A stretch of DNA of 64,000 nucleotides from Argyresthia goedartella (Eukaryota > Arthropoda > Insecta > Lepidoptera > Argyresthiidae), in the NCBI GenBank assembly GCA_949825045.1, contig OX463822.1:33916703-33980702 (forward strand). The letters are read 5' to 3'. The translations under genes were made by a program, and so were the position numbers. This document shows positions 21,271 through 32,665 of this stretch, piece by piece; positions within the stretch are counted from its first letter, which is position 1; every line of letters begins with the position of its first letter. The notes beneath the pieces were generated by a model. That model had not been told where the DNA came from. It saw only the letters and a program-made list of their open reading frames with translations, and searched no databases.

Positions 21271-23058
21271 AAATCAAATCAAATCAAAAATCATTTATTT
21301 CCATAGGATGTTGTTACATCACTTAGATCCGTCATTACATTTTTTTGGGTGAGTTCACTAACACAATGGCGCAATCTGTGGAGAAGAGCTCACCGAAGAA
21401 ACTCCACAGTCGTCGCATCTTTTGCGTTTCCTTTTTTAAATAAAATATTGTCAAATTACAAAATTAATGCTAATTATATATCGAAACAGCCTGTTACTCA
21501 AACAATCTATTCCCATGGACATCTGTCCTCTAAGTAATCAGATATCCTATAGTAACCTTTTTTATACAATTTCTGTTTTATTATTATTTTAAACTTGTCT
21601 AAAGGTAAGTTTTTAATATCAGTAGGGACCTTATTGTAATAGCGTATACAATTGCCTTTAAAAGAATTACTAATTTTATGTAGTCGGCTTACATAAGCAA
21701 CCAACTTGTCTTTATTTCTAGTATTAAAATTGTGTATATCACTGTACTTCTGAAAATTTGTTATATTTCTTTTTACATACACAAGATTGTCATAGATATA
21801 TTGAGACACAAATGTCAGAATATTGATTTCTTTAAACTTTTCCCTCAGTGACACTCTAGGCCCTAATCTATAAATTGCACGAACAGCCCGTTTCTGCAAA
21901 ATAAATATACTATTAGCATTCGCAGCGTGACCCCACAATAAAATACCATAGGTCATTAGACTATGAAAGTAACTAAAGTAGACTAGTCTAGCGGTGTCTA
22001 CGTCGGTAAGAGCTCTAATTTTTTTAACTGCAAACGCTGCCGAACTCAGTCTGTTCGACAATTTATTTATATGAGGATCCCATTGTAGTTTGGCGTCTAA
22101 AGTAATGCCCAAAAAGACAGTCGACTGCACAAGGTCCAATCTCTGTCCTTTTATAAATATGTCTGTAGTTACCGGGTTCACATTGGGTAACACGAATTTA
22201 ATACATTTAGTTTTCTTTTCATTAAGTAATAAATTGTTAACAGTAAACCAGTTCACTATACTTGAGATAGCATTGTTTACCTCGTCATAATTTGATTGCT
22301 TTCTTTTAACTTTAAATATCAAAGAAGTATTATCATCGGCAAACAATACTTACCCATGTTTTGCTTTAACAAGGTAAGGTAAATCATTAATATATACTAA
22401 AAACAAGAAAGGACCAAGAATTGAACCTTGCGGTACGCCCATACTTATTGAAGACCCAGGTGATCTTTTCCCATTAACATCGACCATCTGAACCCTATCT
22501 GTTAGATATGACTCCAGAAGGCCAAGTGCCTGATCTTTTACACCATAATGGCGTAACTTCCTGACAAGAGTGTCATGATGGACGCAATCAAAAGCCTTGG
22601 ATAGATCGCAGAAGACACCTATTGCATCCATTGCGTCTTCCCAGGCATCAAAAATATTGTCGATTAGTTCAACACCAGCATCGGCTGTTGAACGACCCTT
22701 TGTGAAACCAAACTGAGCAATATGAATTAAATTATTGAGATAAAAATGACTTTGCAATTGATTAAGTATGAGTTTTTCAAATATTTTGCTAAGCGTTGGT
22801 AGTATCGATATGGGTCTAAAATTGGTGGGGTCTGATGTACTACCAGCTTTGAATAAAGGTATAACTTTACTTAGTTTCATCAAGTCAGGAAACACACCAT
22901 TATCTATACATTGATTAAATATACAACAAAAGTGAGGTGCAATACAATCTACAATGGAACTAATAATTTTTACTGATAGACCATGGGCGTCAGCTGTCTT
23001 TTTCATTTCCAGGGATTTAAACGCTTTTACAACACCTGAAAAACCCTCTAAAACCAAA
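21271..23058 (-). mobile_element. 5'-truncated Jockey-like non-LTR element inside gag
   Basis: About 1.8-kb minus-strand insert. Its 3' end on the left shows repeated aaatc units and a short UTR; its right end is a truncation point (about 23045-23070) where the errantivirus gag frame resumes. It encodes RT remnants and is not the same family as 17293-18986. Confidence 0.85.
21507..23050 (-). pseudogene. Reverse transcriptase of the Jockey-like insert, one stop
   Basis: RT motifs read rightmost first: KLSKVIPLFKAGSTSDPTNF, RPISILPTLSKIFEKL, FGFTKGRSTADA, FCDLSKAFDCVHHD and GVPQGSILGPFLFLVYINDL, then an in-frame TAA at 22347-22349 immediately before the catalytic FADDNTSLIF. The frame stays open to the natural stop at 21507 (YLEDRCPWE). 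So one nonsense mutation plus 5' truncation, including loss of the endonuclease. Confidence 0.9.
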
Positions 23059-23954
23059 ATTTCTGTCACTCTTGGTGTTCTCACTAAATTCATCAAAAGC
23101 TATAATGGTGACAAGGAGTCACTCCCTGCTTTCTTAACAAACTGTGACAATGCCATGTCCCTAGCTACCCCCGAGCAACAAAACGTGCTCTGCAAATATA
23201 TACTCTCTCAACTAGAGGGTAAGGCACAAGTAGCCTGTAGCTTAAAAAGCTTCACAAAATGGGAGGATATAAAAGCCTTTCTCAAATCAACTTTTGGGGG
23301 AAAAAAACACGCAACACATCTTTTGGTTGACTTGCAAAATTGCAGACAACTCTTTTCAGAAGATGTCACCAAATATTAATTGCGTATTGAGTGTATACTA
23401 ACTAGAATACAATCCGACATTCACTACAATTGCAAAGATTCCAAAGAACTTCTTGGCCGTATAGCAGCCATGGAAGATCTCGCGCTCAATACCTTCATGT
23501 TAGGCCTAAGTGGCTCAATTTCTAATATTGTGCGATGCAGAAACCCCTCAAGTTTAAATGAAGCGGTACAGCACGCTATTGAAGAGGAAAAACTGTACAA
23601 CTTAAAACAACAGTCAACATCCTCAAATCGCTCTCAAAAACAGTGCTCTACATGCAGTAAATTAGGGCACACATCCTCTGAGTGTTATAAAAATAAAAAG
23701 CCTAACTCACATAATACACAAAGGTTCTTTGACGTAAATTCTGCCCAAACCCAAGGTACATCTCAAGGTTCAACTAATGCAAATGTCAAGCAGTGTAAAT
23801 ACTGTAAGAACCTTGGTCATACCCTTCAGGAGTGCCGTAAACTCAAATACAAAAATCGGCTAAATAATAGCCAAGGTCAAATACCAAACTCTAACTCAAC
23901 TCATGCAAACGTGCATGTAACGCGTGAGGACCAAGGCCTTGATTTGAACAGCGA

Positions 23955-24503
23955 ATGATTTCGGATCAGTGCCTGCCGAAATCGTGCTTTAAAAACGGTA
24001 CAAATAAGCCCTCTGATTTTGACTCAATCCTTACTAAGTCCCAAAACTTAAATTCACCTCGGGCAACGTTCCCGAGTCACACACCTCGTAAAAATTCGAG
24101 TTCATCTCAGCATCCACTGAGTTCACTGAGTTCACTGAGTTCATCTCTGCCTAAAAGCAAGAGTTTTGCTAAGTCCACACCTCACGTGCCACAATGCGAG
24201 AGCACGTCGAGTCACACATCTCGGAAAAATCCCAGTTCATCTCAGCCTACACTGGGTCCCCTAAATTCTCTGAGTTCTAAAGAAAAATCACTGAGTCCAC
24301 CTCTGTCTAAAGACAAGAGTTTTCCTAAATCCACACCTCACGTGCCACAATGCGAAAACACGTCGAGTCATGTTATTTTAAATCAAAACACACCTCGAGA
24401 AAATTCGAGTCCTACTAATTTCATTAAGTCAAAAAATACATCTCGTAACAAGTCGTATTCTACCACTTCTATATCCCGGCAAAATAAACAACTGGGTCAC
24501 TGA
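23955..24503 (+). pseudogene. Ser/Pro-rich segment between gag and protease
   Basis: 182-codon frame overlapping the end of gag (ATGA at 23955). It is low complexity and Ser-rich (SSSSQHPLSSLSSLSSSL), with a duplicated block around STPHVPQCE (two copies, about 24178 and 24332). No known domain. It is in the same frame as the protease-RT at 24558 but separated by TGA 24501-24503 and TAA near 24528. It may be the start of pol or a linker; the function is unknown. Confidence 0.6.
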
Positions 24504-24557
24504 ACCCTTCTACTAACTGCACTGAATTAAATCATACTACCGACTCTATTCCAATCT

Positions 24558-26945
24558 TTGAGACCTATACCAAAAAGGTGTCTCTACCACACCATTTATT
24601 TACAAACTAGCCATTCTACGGAACCACTGTGTTTCCTCGTAGATACAGGCGCGAGCATCAGTATCGTCAAAAACTCAAGTCTCAGGGAAACTCCACACCT
24701 TTCACACGAAATTGTAAGACTCAAAGGCATAAGTAACACTGAATCTTTAATTAAAACATTAGGAACCTTTCAGATGGTAATTAACATACCCCAAGAATCA
24801 TTGAATTACAAATTTCATGTTACAAGCGATGACGTCAGTTTGGAATACTATGACGGAATCATCGGCAGTGATTTCTTTAGTCATTTTAAAGTAAAAATTG
24901 ACTACCACTTCAAAACTTTGCTAATTAAAGGCCAATCCCTACCTATTGTTTATAATCAGCCAACCTACACTATCCCGGCCCGCTCTGAGGCCGTTATCGA
25001 ATGCGCAGTATCAAATTACTCGCCCGAGCATTATCAAAATAATGAAGCCCTTATTCTAGATCATGTCTTATGCAATGGTGTTTATGTTGCTAATTGCATC
25101 GACTCAATTAAATCTAATGCAAAAGTTAATGTCTCTGTTTTAAACACCACTGACTCAAATATAGAAGTCAAAGACTATTATGTAAAACTAACACCATTCG
25201 AACAGAAGTTCCTCACTGAATCTTGTCACAAAATAAATTCGATAAATACTTCTGAATCGGATCGATTAAATAGAGTGCTAAGTCAAATCCGCTGTTCTCA
25301 TCTCAATGATGAAGAGAAAAGGTCACTATTCGAATGCTGTTCCCAGTACCCTGACATTTTCCATCTCGAAGGTGACCCTCTGTCTTTCACTCATGCTATC
25401 GAGCATTCTATTAATTCCGGTAATGCACCGCCTATTCACGTCAAATCATATCGCTTCCCTGAGTGTCATAAAGAGGAAGTCGACACTCAAGTCCAGAAAA
25501 TGCTCGACCAAAATATAATCCGTCCCTCTGTTTCACCATGGAGTGCCCCTGTGTGGGTTGTCCCAAAGAAAATGGACGCTTCAGGCAAAAAGAAGTGGAG
25601 AATCGTCATCGATTACCGTCGCTTAAACGACGTCACTGTTTCAGAAAGCTATCCACTGCCTCTAATCACCGACATTCTTGACCAATTAGGACATTCCAAG
25701 TACTTCAGTACTTTGGATCTCGCAAGCGGATTTCACCAAATTAAAATGGGCTCAGTCGCCGCCCCAAAAACTGGATTTACCGTGTCTACCAACCCTAGTA
25801 GCTCTGGCCACTACGAGTTTGTCAGAATGCCTTTCGGGTTGAAAAATGCCCCCGCTACTTTCCAACGCCTTATGAATACGGCGCTTTCAGGGCTTCAAGG
25901 CCTCCACTGCTATGTTTATTTAGACGACTGTATCATATACTCTCATGACCTTGACTCCCACATGACCAAGCTAAAGCTAGTCTTCGACCGACTGTGTGAA
26001 CTCAACTTGAAACTACAGCCAGACAAGTATGAATTCTTACGCCGCGAAGTCGCATATTTAGGACACATCATAACGGACAAAGGCGTGTCTCCGAATCCTG
26101 AAAAAGTTAAATCCGTGACCAATTTTCCCACTCCGACTAACGTAAAACATATCAAGTCCTTCCTAGGCCTAGTCGGATATTACAGACGATTTATTGAGAA
26201 TTTTTCTAAGTTAACAAAACCACTGACTTCACTGCTTAAAAAGGATGTCCCATTTGATTGGACTCCAGAACAACAAAATGCTTTCCAAATTCTCAAGGAG
26301 AAACTCACCACAGCCCCACTGCTTCAATACCCTGATGTTTCAGCTCCGTTTGTGATAACTTCGGATGCTAGTAACTATGCTGTCGGTGCAGTTCTCTCCC
26401 AAGGCGACATAGGTAAAGACCAGCCTATTGCCTACGCCTCGCGTACATTAAATAAGCCAGAAGGCAATTATTCAACTACCGAGAAGGAACTTCTCGCGAT
26501 CATATTCGCAGTCAAAACTTTCCGTCCCTATATATTTGGTCGGAAATTCAAAATTGTCACAGACCATCGTCCCTTGGTATGGCTGTTCAACGTAAAGGAT
26601 CCCGGTAGTAGACTCATTCGTTGGCGCCTTAAGCTTGAAGAGTACGACTACGAAATAGTGTACAAACAAGGTCGTCTCAACTCTAATGCTGACGCGTTAT
26701 CACGCTGTCCCTTCAACGCAATTCATGCTGATTCCCTGTTAAATTCAACTTACGAAAAGTATTTCAAGGAACAGTTTACAAACAAACTTCCAGATTCCAA
26801 CACTGTTATTGAGGAGCACACGGAGGCTCTACAGCTGACTAAATTAAAATCAATAACATGTCCCGTCTCATTAGATCTCGACTACTCTTTGCCTCACTCC
26901 GAAGAGATATTGTCGCAACTCGACAATTCCGCTGACTTGTTCTGA
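24558..26945 (+). CDS. Errantivirus-like pol: protease, RT, RNase H
   Basis: 795-codon open frame of a relic element. Protease DTGASISIV is near residue 30 with the flap and IIGSDFF after it. RT spans about residues 275-455 with WRIVIDYRRLN, TLDLASGFHQI, FGLKNAPATFQ and the catalytic YLDD box. RNase H spans about 590-710 with TSDASNYAVGAVLSQ, TTEKELLAI and IVTDHRPL. It ends at TGA 26943-26945 after RNase H; the integrase follows in another frame, so a 1-base change near 26940 is likely. Listed as CDS because the frame is open; the element itself is dead. Confidence 0.85.
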   Translation: MRPIPKRCLYHTIYLQTSHSTEPLCFLVDTGASISIVKNSSLRETPHLSHEIVRLKGISNTESLIKTLGTFQMVINIPQESLNYKFHVTSDDVSLEYYDGIIGSDFFSHFKVKIDYHFKTLLIKGQSLPIVYNQPTYTIPARSEAVIECAVSNYSPEHYQNNEALILDHVLCNGVYVANCIDSIKSNAKVNVSVLNTTDSNIEVKDYYVKLTPFEQKFLTESCHKINSINTSESDRLNRVLSQIRCSHLNDEEKRSLFECCSQYPDIFHLEGDPLSFTHAIEHSINSGNAPPIHVKSYRFPECHKEEVDTQVQKMLDQNIIRPSVSPWSAPVWVVPKKMDASGKKKWRIVIDYRRLNDVTVSESYPLPLITDILDQLGHSKYFSTLDLASGFHQIKMGSVAAPKTGFTVSTNPSSSGHYEFVRMPFGLKNAPATFQRLMNTALSGLQGLHCYVYLDDCIIYSHDLDSHMTKLKLVFDRLCELNLKLQPDKYEFLRREVAYLGHIITDKGVSPNPEKVKSVTNFPTPTNVKHIKSFLGLVGYYRRFIENFSKLTKPLTSLLKKDVPFDWTPEQQNAFQILKEKLTTAPLLQYPDVSAPFVITSDASNYAVGAVLSQGDIGKDQPIAYASRTLNKPEGNYSTTEKELLAIIFAVKTFRPYIFGRKFKIVTDHRPLVWLFNVKDPGSRLIRWRLKLEEYDYEIVYKQGRLNSNADALSRCPFNAIHADSLLNSTYEKYFKEQFTNKLPDSNTVIEEHTEALQLTKLKSITCPVSLDLDYSLPHSEEILSQLDNSADLF

Positions 26946-28137
26946 GCGAGAACCTTTTACTGTTCAGAGCTTAAATAGTAACAATAAAATATATTACTTT
27001 CCATACACTAAGGTTCATCACTATGAAGAGACGAAGTACAAGGACATTTACAACTTGTTGATAAAACTTAGAGATCTTATTCTGAAAGATCACCCTAAAA
27101 CCACTGATCTCGCAACATCCGACTTTACAGACCCATTTTCCAAAATTTCATATACGAAAATCTATAATATGATTTCCCAAGTCTTTAATAACACTAACAT
27201 CAAAATTCATATCTACAAAAATCAACTGATCTACCCGACTCCTGTCGAGGTCCCAAAAATATTGAAGGAAAACCACGACTCTACTATCGCTGGTCACCCA
27301 GGGTCAAAGCGGATGTACAATAGAATAAAAGCTGCCTATTACTGGAAAGGCATGCGTTCTGATATTGAGGATTATGTTAAGAAGTGTAAACTTTGTCAGG
27401 TCAATAAACCTTTACGAAAATCAAATAAAGCCCCAATGGAGATTACGTCATCCTCTACGAGACCATTTGAACGATTGGCTCTCGATATAGTTGGTCCCCT
27501 ACCCGACGCGGGTTTCCAAAACTTTAGATTCATCTTAAAATTACAGGATGATTTAACTAAATTTTCAAGCGCATACCCCATGGTCACTGCGACAACTGAC
27601 GAGATAGCTAGAAATCTCGTACATTTTATGTCTCTTTTTGGATTTCCCAAAACAATACTCACCGATTTAGGTACTTGTTTTACCTCAGAATTGTTCAAAC
27701 AGCTTACCGAAATCCTGAAAATCAAGTCTCTATTTACTACTCCTTACCACCCACAGACCAAGCACGGAGCACTAGAACGTTCACATGCTACACTGAAGGA
27801 ATACCTGAAATCCTTCGTCAACGAAAACCAAAACGACTGGCACTGTTATCTGTTTACTGCCATATTGGCATACAATACTACCCCTCATTGTACCACTGAG
27901 TTTACCCCATACGAACTTCTTTATGGTTACAAGCCTATTATTCGAAATTCCTTATATGAGACCTCCAGTAACACTACCTATAACGAGTACATTTGCGCAT
28001 TGCAATACAGAATGCGTTTTAGCCGCGAAAAGGCTATCGGAAAGATTAGAGCCAGTAAAGAAAGGTCAAATCAAAGCAATATTATGACGCAAACTCTCGT
28101 GACGTCACATATAAAACAGGTGATATGGTTTATTTAA
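26946..28137 (+). CDS. Errantivirus-like pol: integrase
   Basis: Open frame from about 26950 (annotatable start 27055) to TAA 28135-28137. The zinc finger is HPGSKRMYNRI...CKLCQ, followed by the catalytic core: Asp in ALDIVGPLP, Asp in ILTDLGTCFTS and Glu in GALERSHATLK. The usual TDQG/SDRG glutamine or arginine is Leu here. The frame ends early; homologous C-terminal coding (WKGPFKIIK near 28180, VGRKHIKNH near 28240) lies in another frame, so a second frame change exists near 28100-28140. Confidence 0.82.
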
Positions 28138-28299
28138 AGCAACACCATAGGCTTAGGAAAGCGCTTTCACCAATATGGAAAGGCCCTTTTAAAATTATAA
28201 AAGTGCATAACAAGCACAATGTAACTCTTCAAGTCGGCCGTAAACATATAAAAAACCACACAAACGAAATTAAGCCTGCTAAATCTTAACCTATTCCAC

Positions 28300-29913
28300 T
28301 CTATTTATTTCCAGAGCCCTGCTCTATGGATGCTACGCTGAGTCTAAAGTTACTCCGATAGTACATAGTCCCGGAATTTATTTTGAACCTATTACAACGG
28401 TTCACTTTCATAACGATTACTGGAAGGTAATCACGCACATTGATCTTATAACCCTAGAGCCCTATCTTCAAAATGTAGAACACTTATTACAAAAGACTCA
28501 AGATCTTTGTAATAAAATACAATCATCCGACCTCATCCAATGTAAGGATGTCTCCAGACCAATTGAAGTCTTAGTTGAGTCTAATTTTATCAAATTGAAA
28601 TCACTATCTCATATTATCTCTACTCAAACCCCAACGAAGGTCAAACGATCTTTAGAATTCGGCGGAGAGATTCTAAAGTTTTTCTTCGGCACATTAGACG
28701 CGGACGACGCCCGGAAATATGATGCCGCTATCGAATCTTGCAAAAAAAAGCGAGAACGAACTGTTCTATTTGATGAAAGACAACATTCATATTGTTAAAT
28801 CGACAATTAATAATTTTAACTCTACGATTTATAAACTCAATCAGAATGAAATTAAACTGAATGCCCAAATTAATAATATGAATGAAATCTTATCTCAAAT
28901 CACGAAAACAGATAATGTGTTATATTCTATGTCTAGGATAAATAGCTTACTTAATATAATCGAAAGTTCCCTACTTTCTCTTTCTAATTTGATTGATACC
29001 ACGTTAAATGCTATCCTATTTTCTAAGGTTAATATACTACACCCTAGTGTGATAAGACCCTCAAAACTGTTTGCTGAGCGATCAAAACAACTGTTACTAT
29101 TATAACAAAAGGATAGTTTTTGTTTTGCAGATTCCACTAATAACTTCCGATAGGTTCACAGTTTACAAAAATATACCTCTGCCTACCCCGCATGATGACT
29201 CACATGTCAGAACTTTCGCGCTCATTCAGCCTTCCGATAATTACATTGCTCTAAGTGATGACAGATTGCACTATGCTATGTTGGACAGTATAGATAAGTG
29301 TAAGAAAATTAATTATAACTACTCCATTTGTAAACTTGTCTCAATATTTTCAAGTAATGGTAATCCGAATTGTGAATCAAAACTCCTCACGGAGGTGACA
29401 ATGTCCTTGCCTCCTCAATGTAATGCTAAACTGTTATTTGGACAAATAAACATATGGCAAAAGCTTCAAAATAACAAATGGATATATGTACAGTCAAACC
29501 CTACTAAACTTACTATGAAATGTGATGATAATATTGTTGATTATTCCATAGTTGGTACCGGTATTGTAAAACTAACCGAAAATTGTATCGGTTTTTCAAA
29601 AACTATTCAGCTGATTCCAACTAGTTTTTACTCTTTCGTAATGAAGTCTCCATTGGATATTACTTTTGATATCACATTAGACGACTGTTGTAAGAAAGAA
29701 GTTTTTAACCAGACTCTACCTCATTTATCGCCAATTAATTTGAGCAACACTACTACACATAAACTGGATAATTTAGAAGATGAATTAAGTAAGTTACAAT
29801 CAGAATCCCACTTTGTTAAATACAGTAGATACTATTCAGGTTTCACTTATGTTTTAACTATTATAATATCTCTGTTTGTTTTGTATAAACTCTATAAATG
29901 TTACAGAAATTGA
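28300..29913 (+). pseudogene. Errantivirus-like env remnant, frameshifted
   Basis: Env-type gene of the insect errantivirus/baculovirus F-like class. Evidence: a basic KVKR cleavage-type site (28637-28648) followed within about 15 residues by FFGTLDADDA, the position of the fusion-peptide region in this family; a long ectodomain with many Asn-X-Ser/Thr sites; and a C-terminal membrane span (TYVLTIIISLFVLYKLY) before the stop at 29911-29913. The frame is broken at an A-run near 28741-28748 (stop at 28796) and again near 29071-29105. It overlaps nothing downstream; the polypurine tract follows. Not functional as it stands. Confidence 0.8.
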
Positions 29914-30287
29914 ATTGGCAATCGTAACTCTAGATGTTGTATACAAATATTCAATCAATGCAACAATAAGAAGCTGGTCAAACATCAAGCTAAAATGTCT
30001 AACTCTATTGAAATGTCAGATGTTTCTACTTCAGATGAAGAAAAAAATCTGTAAAATCTCTGCCAGCCCCACATACTAGTTATAAGTCTTATGATAACCT
30101 TCATGAAATCGAGGTTCCTCATCCTTCCAGACGTAATCTTAACTTTTAAGTGAATTCTGATAATACTTTTGTGTTAACTGTAAGTTTTGTAAGACTTCCT
30201 AAATTTGAGTTTTCTATTTTCAACAAACTTTAGTTTAGAAGTTCGCTTCATTTTTAAAGGGATGAAGCTCCGTCAAAATGGGGGAGC
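29914..30287 (+). other. Errantivirus-like 3' untranslated region with polypurine tract
   Basis: About 370 bp without a convincing frame. The last bases before the LTR (aaaatgggggagc, 30275-30287) are the likely polypurine tract for plus-strand DNA synthesis. Confidence 0.65.
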
Positions 30288-30578
30288 TGTTATAACCCTT
30301 ATTAATATGTAGATAAAGCTTAATAGAGCATAATCTCCACATGGCTGTATTTTTCCGTGTTAATTACTGTTGATCATCATTTTTAGACTTCGTCGTTTCT
30401 TACTCTTTTGTATTTTAGTCAATTAGATTCAGTCACTCGCGGAAAGCGGTAAAGCATTCTGCTACCTCAAAATTGGGAAGTTATAAAGTTGTGTAATTCT
30501 CTCTGAGATCAATAAATATTAGTGTTAGTGACTTTGTTTTTTTTTTTTAAAAAGACAAACGACCCAGGCCGCCTAACA
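30288..30578 (+). repeat. Errantivirus-like 3' LTR
   Basis: 291 bp from tgttataaccc to ccgcctaaca, followed by the target copy gaac. About six differences from the 5' LTR by eye (for example c/t at position 5), so the insertion is not recent. Confidence 0.93.
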
Positions 30579-30582
30579 GAAC

Positions 30583-30909
30583 GATGTCTTTTCTTTCTTG
30601 CTGCACTTTTTCCCATCGTAGGTGCCACTTCTGATTATTACTAGAAGGGCGAAATTAAAAAGTTATCCACACTCTAATCAGTTTTTATTTTCGGGCAGAG
30701 TAACGACTTGCTTTTTGAATTTATTAAATCGGAATCCATCAAGTTCTCGTCTGTACAGGCTTATATAGGCTGGCGGTGGCGCGCTTGTGACTCCCGCCTA
30801 AATCGCACCGGCCGGCGCTGGCATCGAGGGGTGGGCAGGTCACGTGGCTGTGACGTGGCTACGTCACGGAGGCTTGTCTATGGCTGCTGGCTTTCAGGCT
30901 GTTGTTACA
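30583..30909 (-). repeat. Putative O1 5' LTR and gag leader
   Basis: On the minus strand the sequence begins tgtaacaacagcc (30909), has a TATA box (tatataag, about 30761-30768), and runs to about 30640. A tcagaagtgg-type primer-site sequence follows, then the likely gag ATG near 30619 (MGKSAARKKRHR). The partner LTR is outside the window, so the LTR ends are not proven. Confidence 0.5.
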
Positions 30910-31179
30910 TATGCAAATAACGAACCCTTAACTCGTATAGCTAACACATACAACAAATATTTTAAATCTGTAGATTTATTTCAACAACATTTTCCAAAAC
31001 ATTTTCAGACGCAATATTGTCAATAAGTTGTTGCCTCCAGACGGCGATGACAACTGATGAAGTCCAATATAGGCTCTTATTTTTATATATTTTATAGTTT
31101 ATTTTCATTCAGTACATATGTATGTATATATATTAGATACTTAGATATTCATTTTATGCAGATCTGTAGGTATTTATAT

Positions 31180-31400
31180 GTTTTTTTTATATATCCATAG
31201 TTTATATTGCAAGTATTTATATTCTTATATGTATTGGCTTATAATTATAATTTGGGTGACGGTTTTTATCTCCGCCGCAACTTCAATTTCACTCTGTATA
31301 ATTAGGGTATATCTGTTATTGGCAATTCTAAATTGTTTAATTTTAACTTTAATTACCATTGTAACTTGCTGTTGATGTCCTAAATAAAGAAAATAAATAA
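31180..31400 (+). repeat. 3' fragment of a dispersed repeat (LINE/SINE type)
   Basis: Ends in tgatgtcctaaataaagaaaataaataaata, a retroposon-style tail. A copy of the same ~150 bp, in reverse orientation, is at 33003-33160 inside the Mutator-like element. It cannot be assigned to a family from this fragment. Confidence 0.6.
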
Positions 31401-32104
31401 ATATCTTAGCTGTCACTAATGTGAACCTATTCAGGAATCAGTTAATATTTTGTTGTATGTAATGAGTCGTAACTAAAGTAATAATTAATTTTAAACACAT
31501 TTTTGGTTTAAATTACTGAGTGCATTCGACAAATGTAATGTTTGTAATTCCAACCAAAATAATATGTACTGATTTATGTCTAACAACCAAACTAACGGTT
31601 AAATTTACAATCCAAATTTTACCATATTACTACAAGTATTTTTTGAATTCTAACTAAATGAGTTTGGTAAACATAACATATTTGTTACTTGGATCAAGAT
31701 GGTTTTGTAGAGGTTTTGTTAAATTAATCAATTTCTAGTCAATATAACCGAAAAAAAATCAACCGAGATCATTTTCGTCAAATCATATTTTAAAACAAGT
31801 AAGATAACTATTCGGGGCCGAATACACAGACTAAAAATGTACTTTCTCAAATAGATGTCATACGTTCTGAGACCATGAATTTGCGTGTCCGTTAAACTTG
31901 TTGGCTTTGAATCAGGTCCGGGCCATAAAGCATTTACATAGACTGGTACGATTAGTTAATTAGTGCTTGAACTTGATGTTCTGTCGGGTGATATGTGAGC
32001 AACACCCCATATTTTGCTAAGAATAATATCCGTAGATCCGTGCAATAATAGGTACCTATCCCGACTGTATCGTACAAATGTTTAAACTAAACATTAATAA
32101 TTTC
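31401..32104. other. AT-rich non-coding stretch
   Basis: No gene, long frame or repeat recognised. Host-type DNA between the two transposon stacks. Confidence 0.5.
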
Positions 32105-32301
32105 GGCCGAATTGCACCAGACTTTTGACAAACAATGGCTAAATAAGTGGCAACCTGGCTGCCAGGATATTGCCTGTCAAGTCAATTAGTCGAGCACGGT
32201 AGTTACCTATTACCGTTCTTGACTACCTTACTTGGCCATGTTGTGCTTAATTGTGGCTAAACTGTATTTGGCGGCTATTAAAAGTCTGGTGCAAGTCGCC
32301 C
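32105..32301. mobile_element. Candidate MITE with 15-bp inverted ends
   Basis: ttgcaccagactttt (32112-32126) is repeated in inverse at 32280-32294. The flanks ggccga and tcgccc extend the inverted similarity, and TTAAT-like sequences adjoin both sides. About 200 bp, no coding. The layout fits a PIF/Harbinger-like MITE; that family call is a guess. Confidence 0.55.
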
Positions 32302-32665
32302 TTAATCATTAAACTGCTGTGCAAACCACTGCTGACATTGGGGTCTTTTTTTCCAGTTTTGTAGAAGTGATGTATCGAAATAAAATAAAATAGATAACAA
32401 TCTGTCGATAAAGTGTAAACATCTCTGTTTTTTTAAAATATATATTTATAACCTGTTCGCACGCGTTAGCCCCAAACAGGGCGAATCCACGCCTAATCGC
32501 GTGAGCCTTAAAAATGGCTGCCGTTTGCGCGCGAAATCGAGGTTTCGGAAATGCTCAATTATGTTGCGTTCGATCGTAGTACAATAAAACTGTGTAAGTC
32601 TGTTTGATTGGAATAGTTATTATACTAAATCAAGAATTATTGAATCCACTTCAAGTCAAAGTCAT
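32302..32665. other. Non-coding stretch left of the Mutator-like element
   Basis: No gene seen. It contains cgaatagc-free AT-rich DNA and a short GC-rich part (32455-32550). Confidence 0.45.

Larger units (their letters stand above)
21177..23958 (+). pseudogene. Errantivirus-like gag, interrupted and with a stop
   Basis: Starts at ATG 21177 with an acidic, Ser/Glu-rich stretch, is interrupted at about 21270 by a minus-strand Jockey-like element, and resumes at about 23060. A TAA at 23377-23379 breaks the resumed frame, which then stays open to TGA 23956-23958. The C-terminal part has two CX2CX4HX4C knuckles (CSTCSKLGHTSSEC and CKYCKNLGHTLQEC). Gag is the particle-forming protein. This copy cannot make it. 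The stop overlaps ATGA at 23955, where the next frame opens. Confidence 0.82.
19968..30578 (+). mobile_element. Errantivirus-like endogenous element with gag, pol and env remnants
   Basis: Plus-strand Ty3/Gypsy element with an env-like third gene, the layout of insect errantiviruses. LTRs are at 19968-20470 (with a SINE) and 30288-30578, with 4-bp target duplicates gaac (19964-19967 and 30579-30582). Without the SINE both LTRs are 291 bp and differ at about six positions by eye. Gag is cut by a Jockey-like element and has a stop, pol has at least two frame changes, and env has at least two. It is a relic, inserted in O1. Confidence 0.92.
1..30909 (-). mobile_element. O1: old outer Ty3/Gypsy retrotransposon, 3' end outside window
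   Basis: Minus-strand Ty3/Gypsy element split by two large later insertions. Reading leftward there is a putative 5' LTR (about 30640-30909), gag start (about 30619), gag with a zinc knuckle (19963 down to 19134), protease (2169 down to 1617), reverse transcriptase (1608 down to 481) and RNase H (365 to 1). The pieces join across clean target duplications of BEL-A (ggcat, 2170-2174 and 19129-19133) and of the errantivirus (gaac, 19964-19967 and 30579-30582). This shows that the flanks were once continuous. Several frameshifts and stops make it a dead copy. Integrase and the 3' LTR would lie left of base 1. Confidence 0.75.

Noticed and set aside
28741..28748. A-run in env as a programmed frameshift site
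   Set aside because: It lies inside env, where no known relative shifts frame; slippage decay in a relic is simpler.
30844..31026. 60-codon plus-strand ORF
   Set aside because: It starts inside the putative O1 LTR and runs into flanking DNA; no domain or support.
31225..31416. 63-codon minus-strand ORF, similar text near 33003-33160
   Set aside because: The similarity is explained by a shared non-coding repeat fragment; the second copy does not keep the frame.
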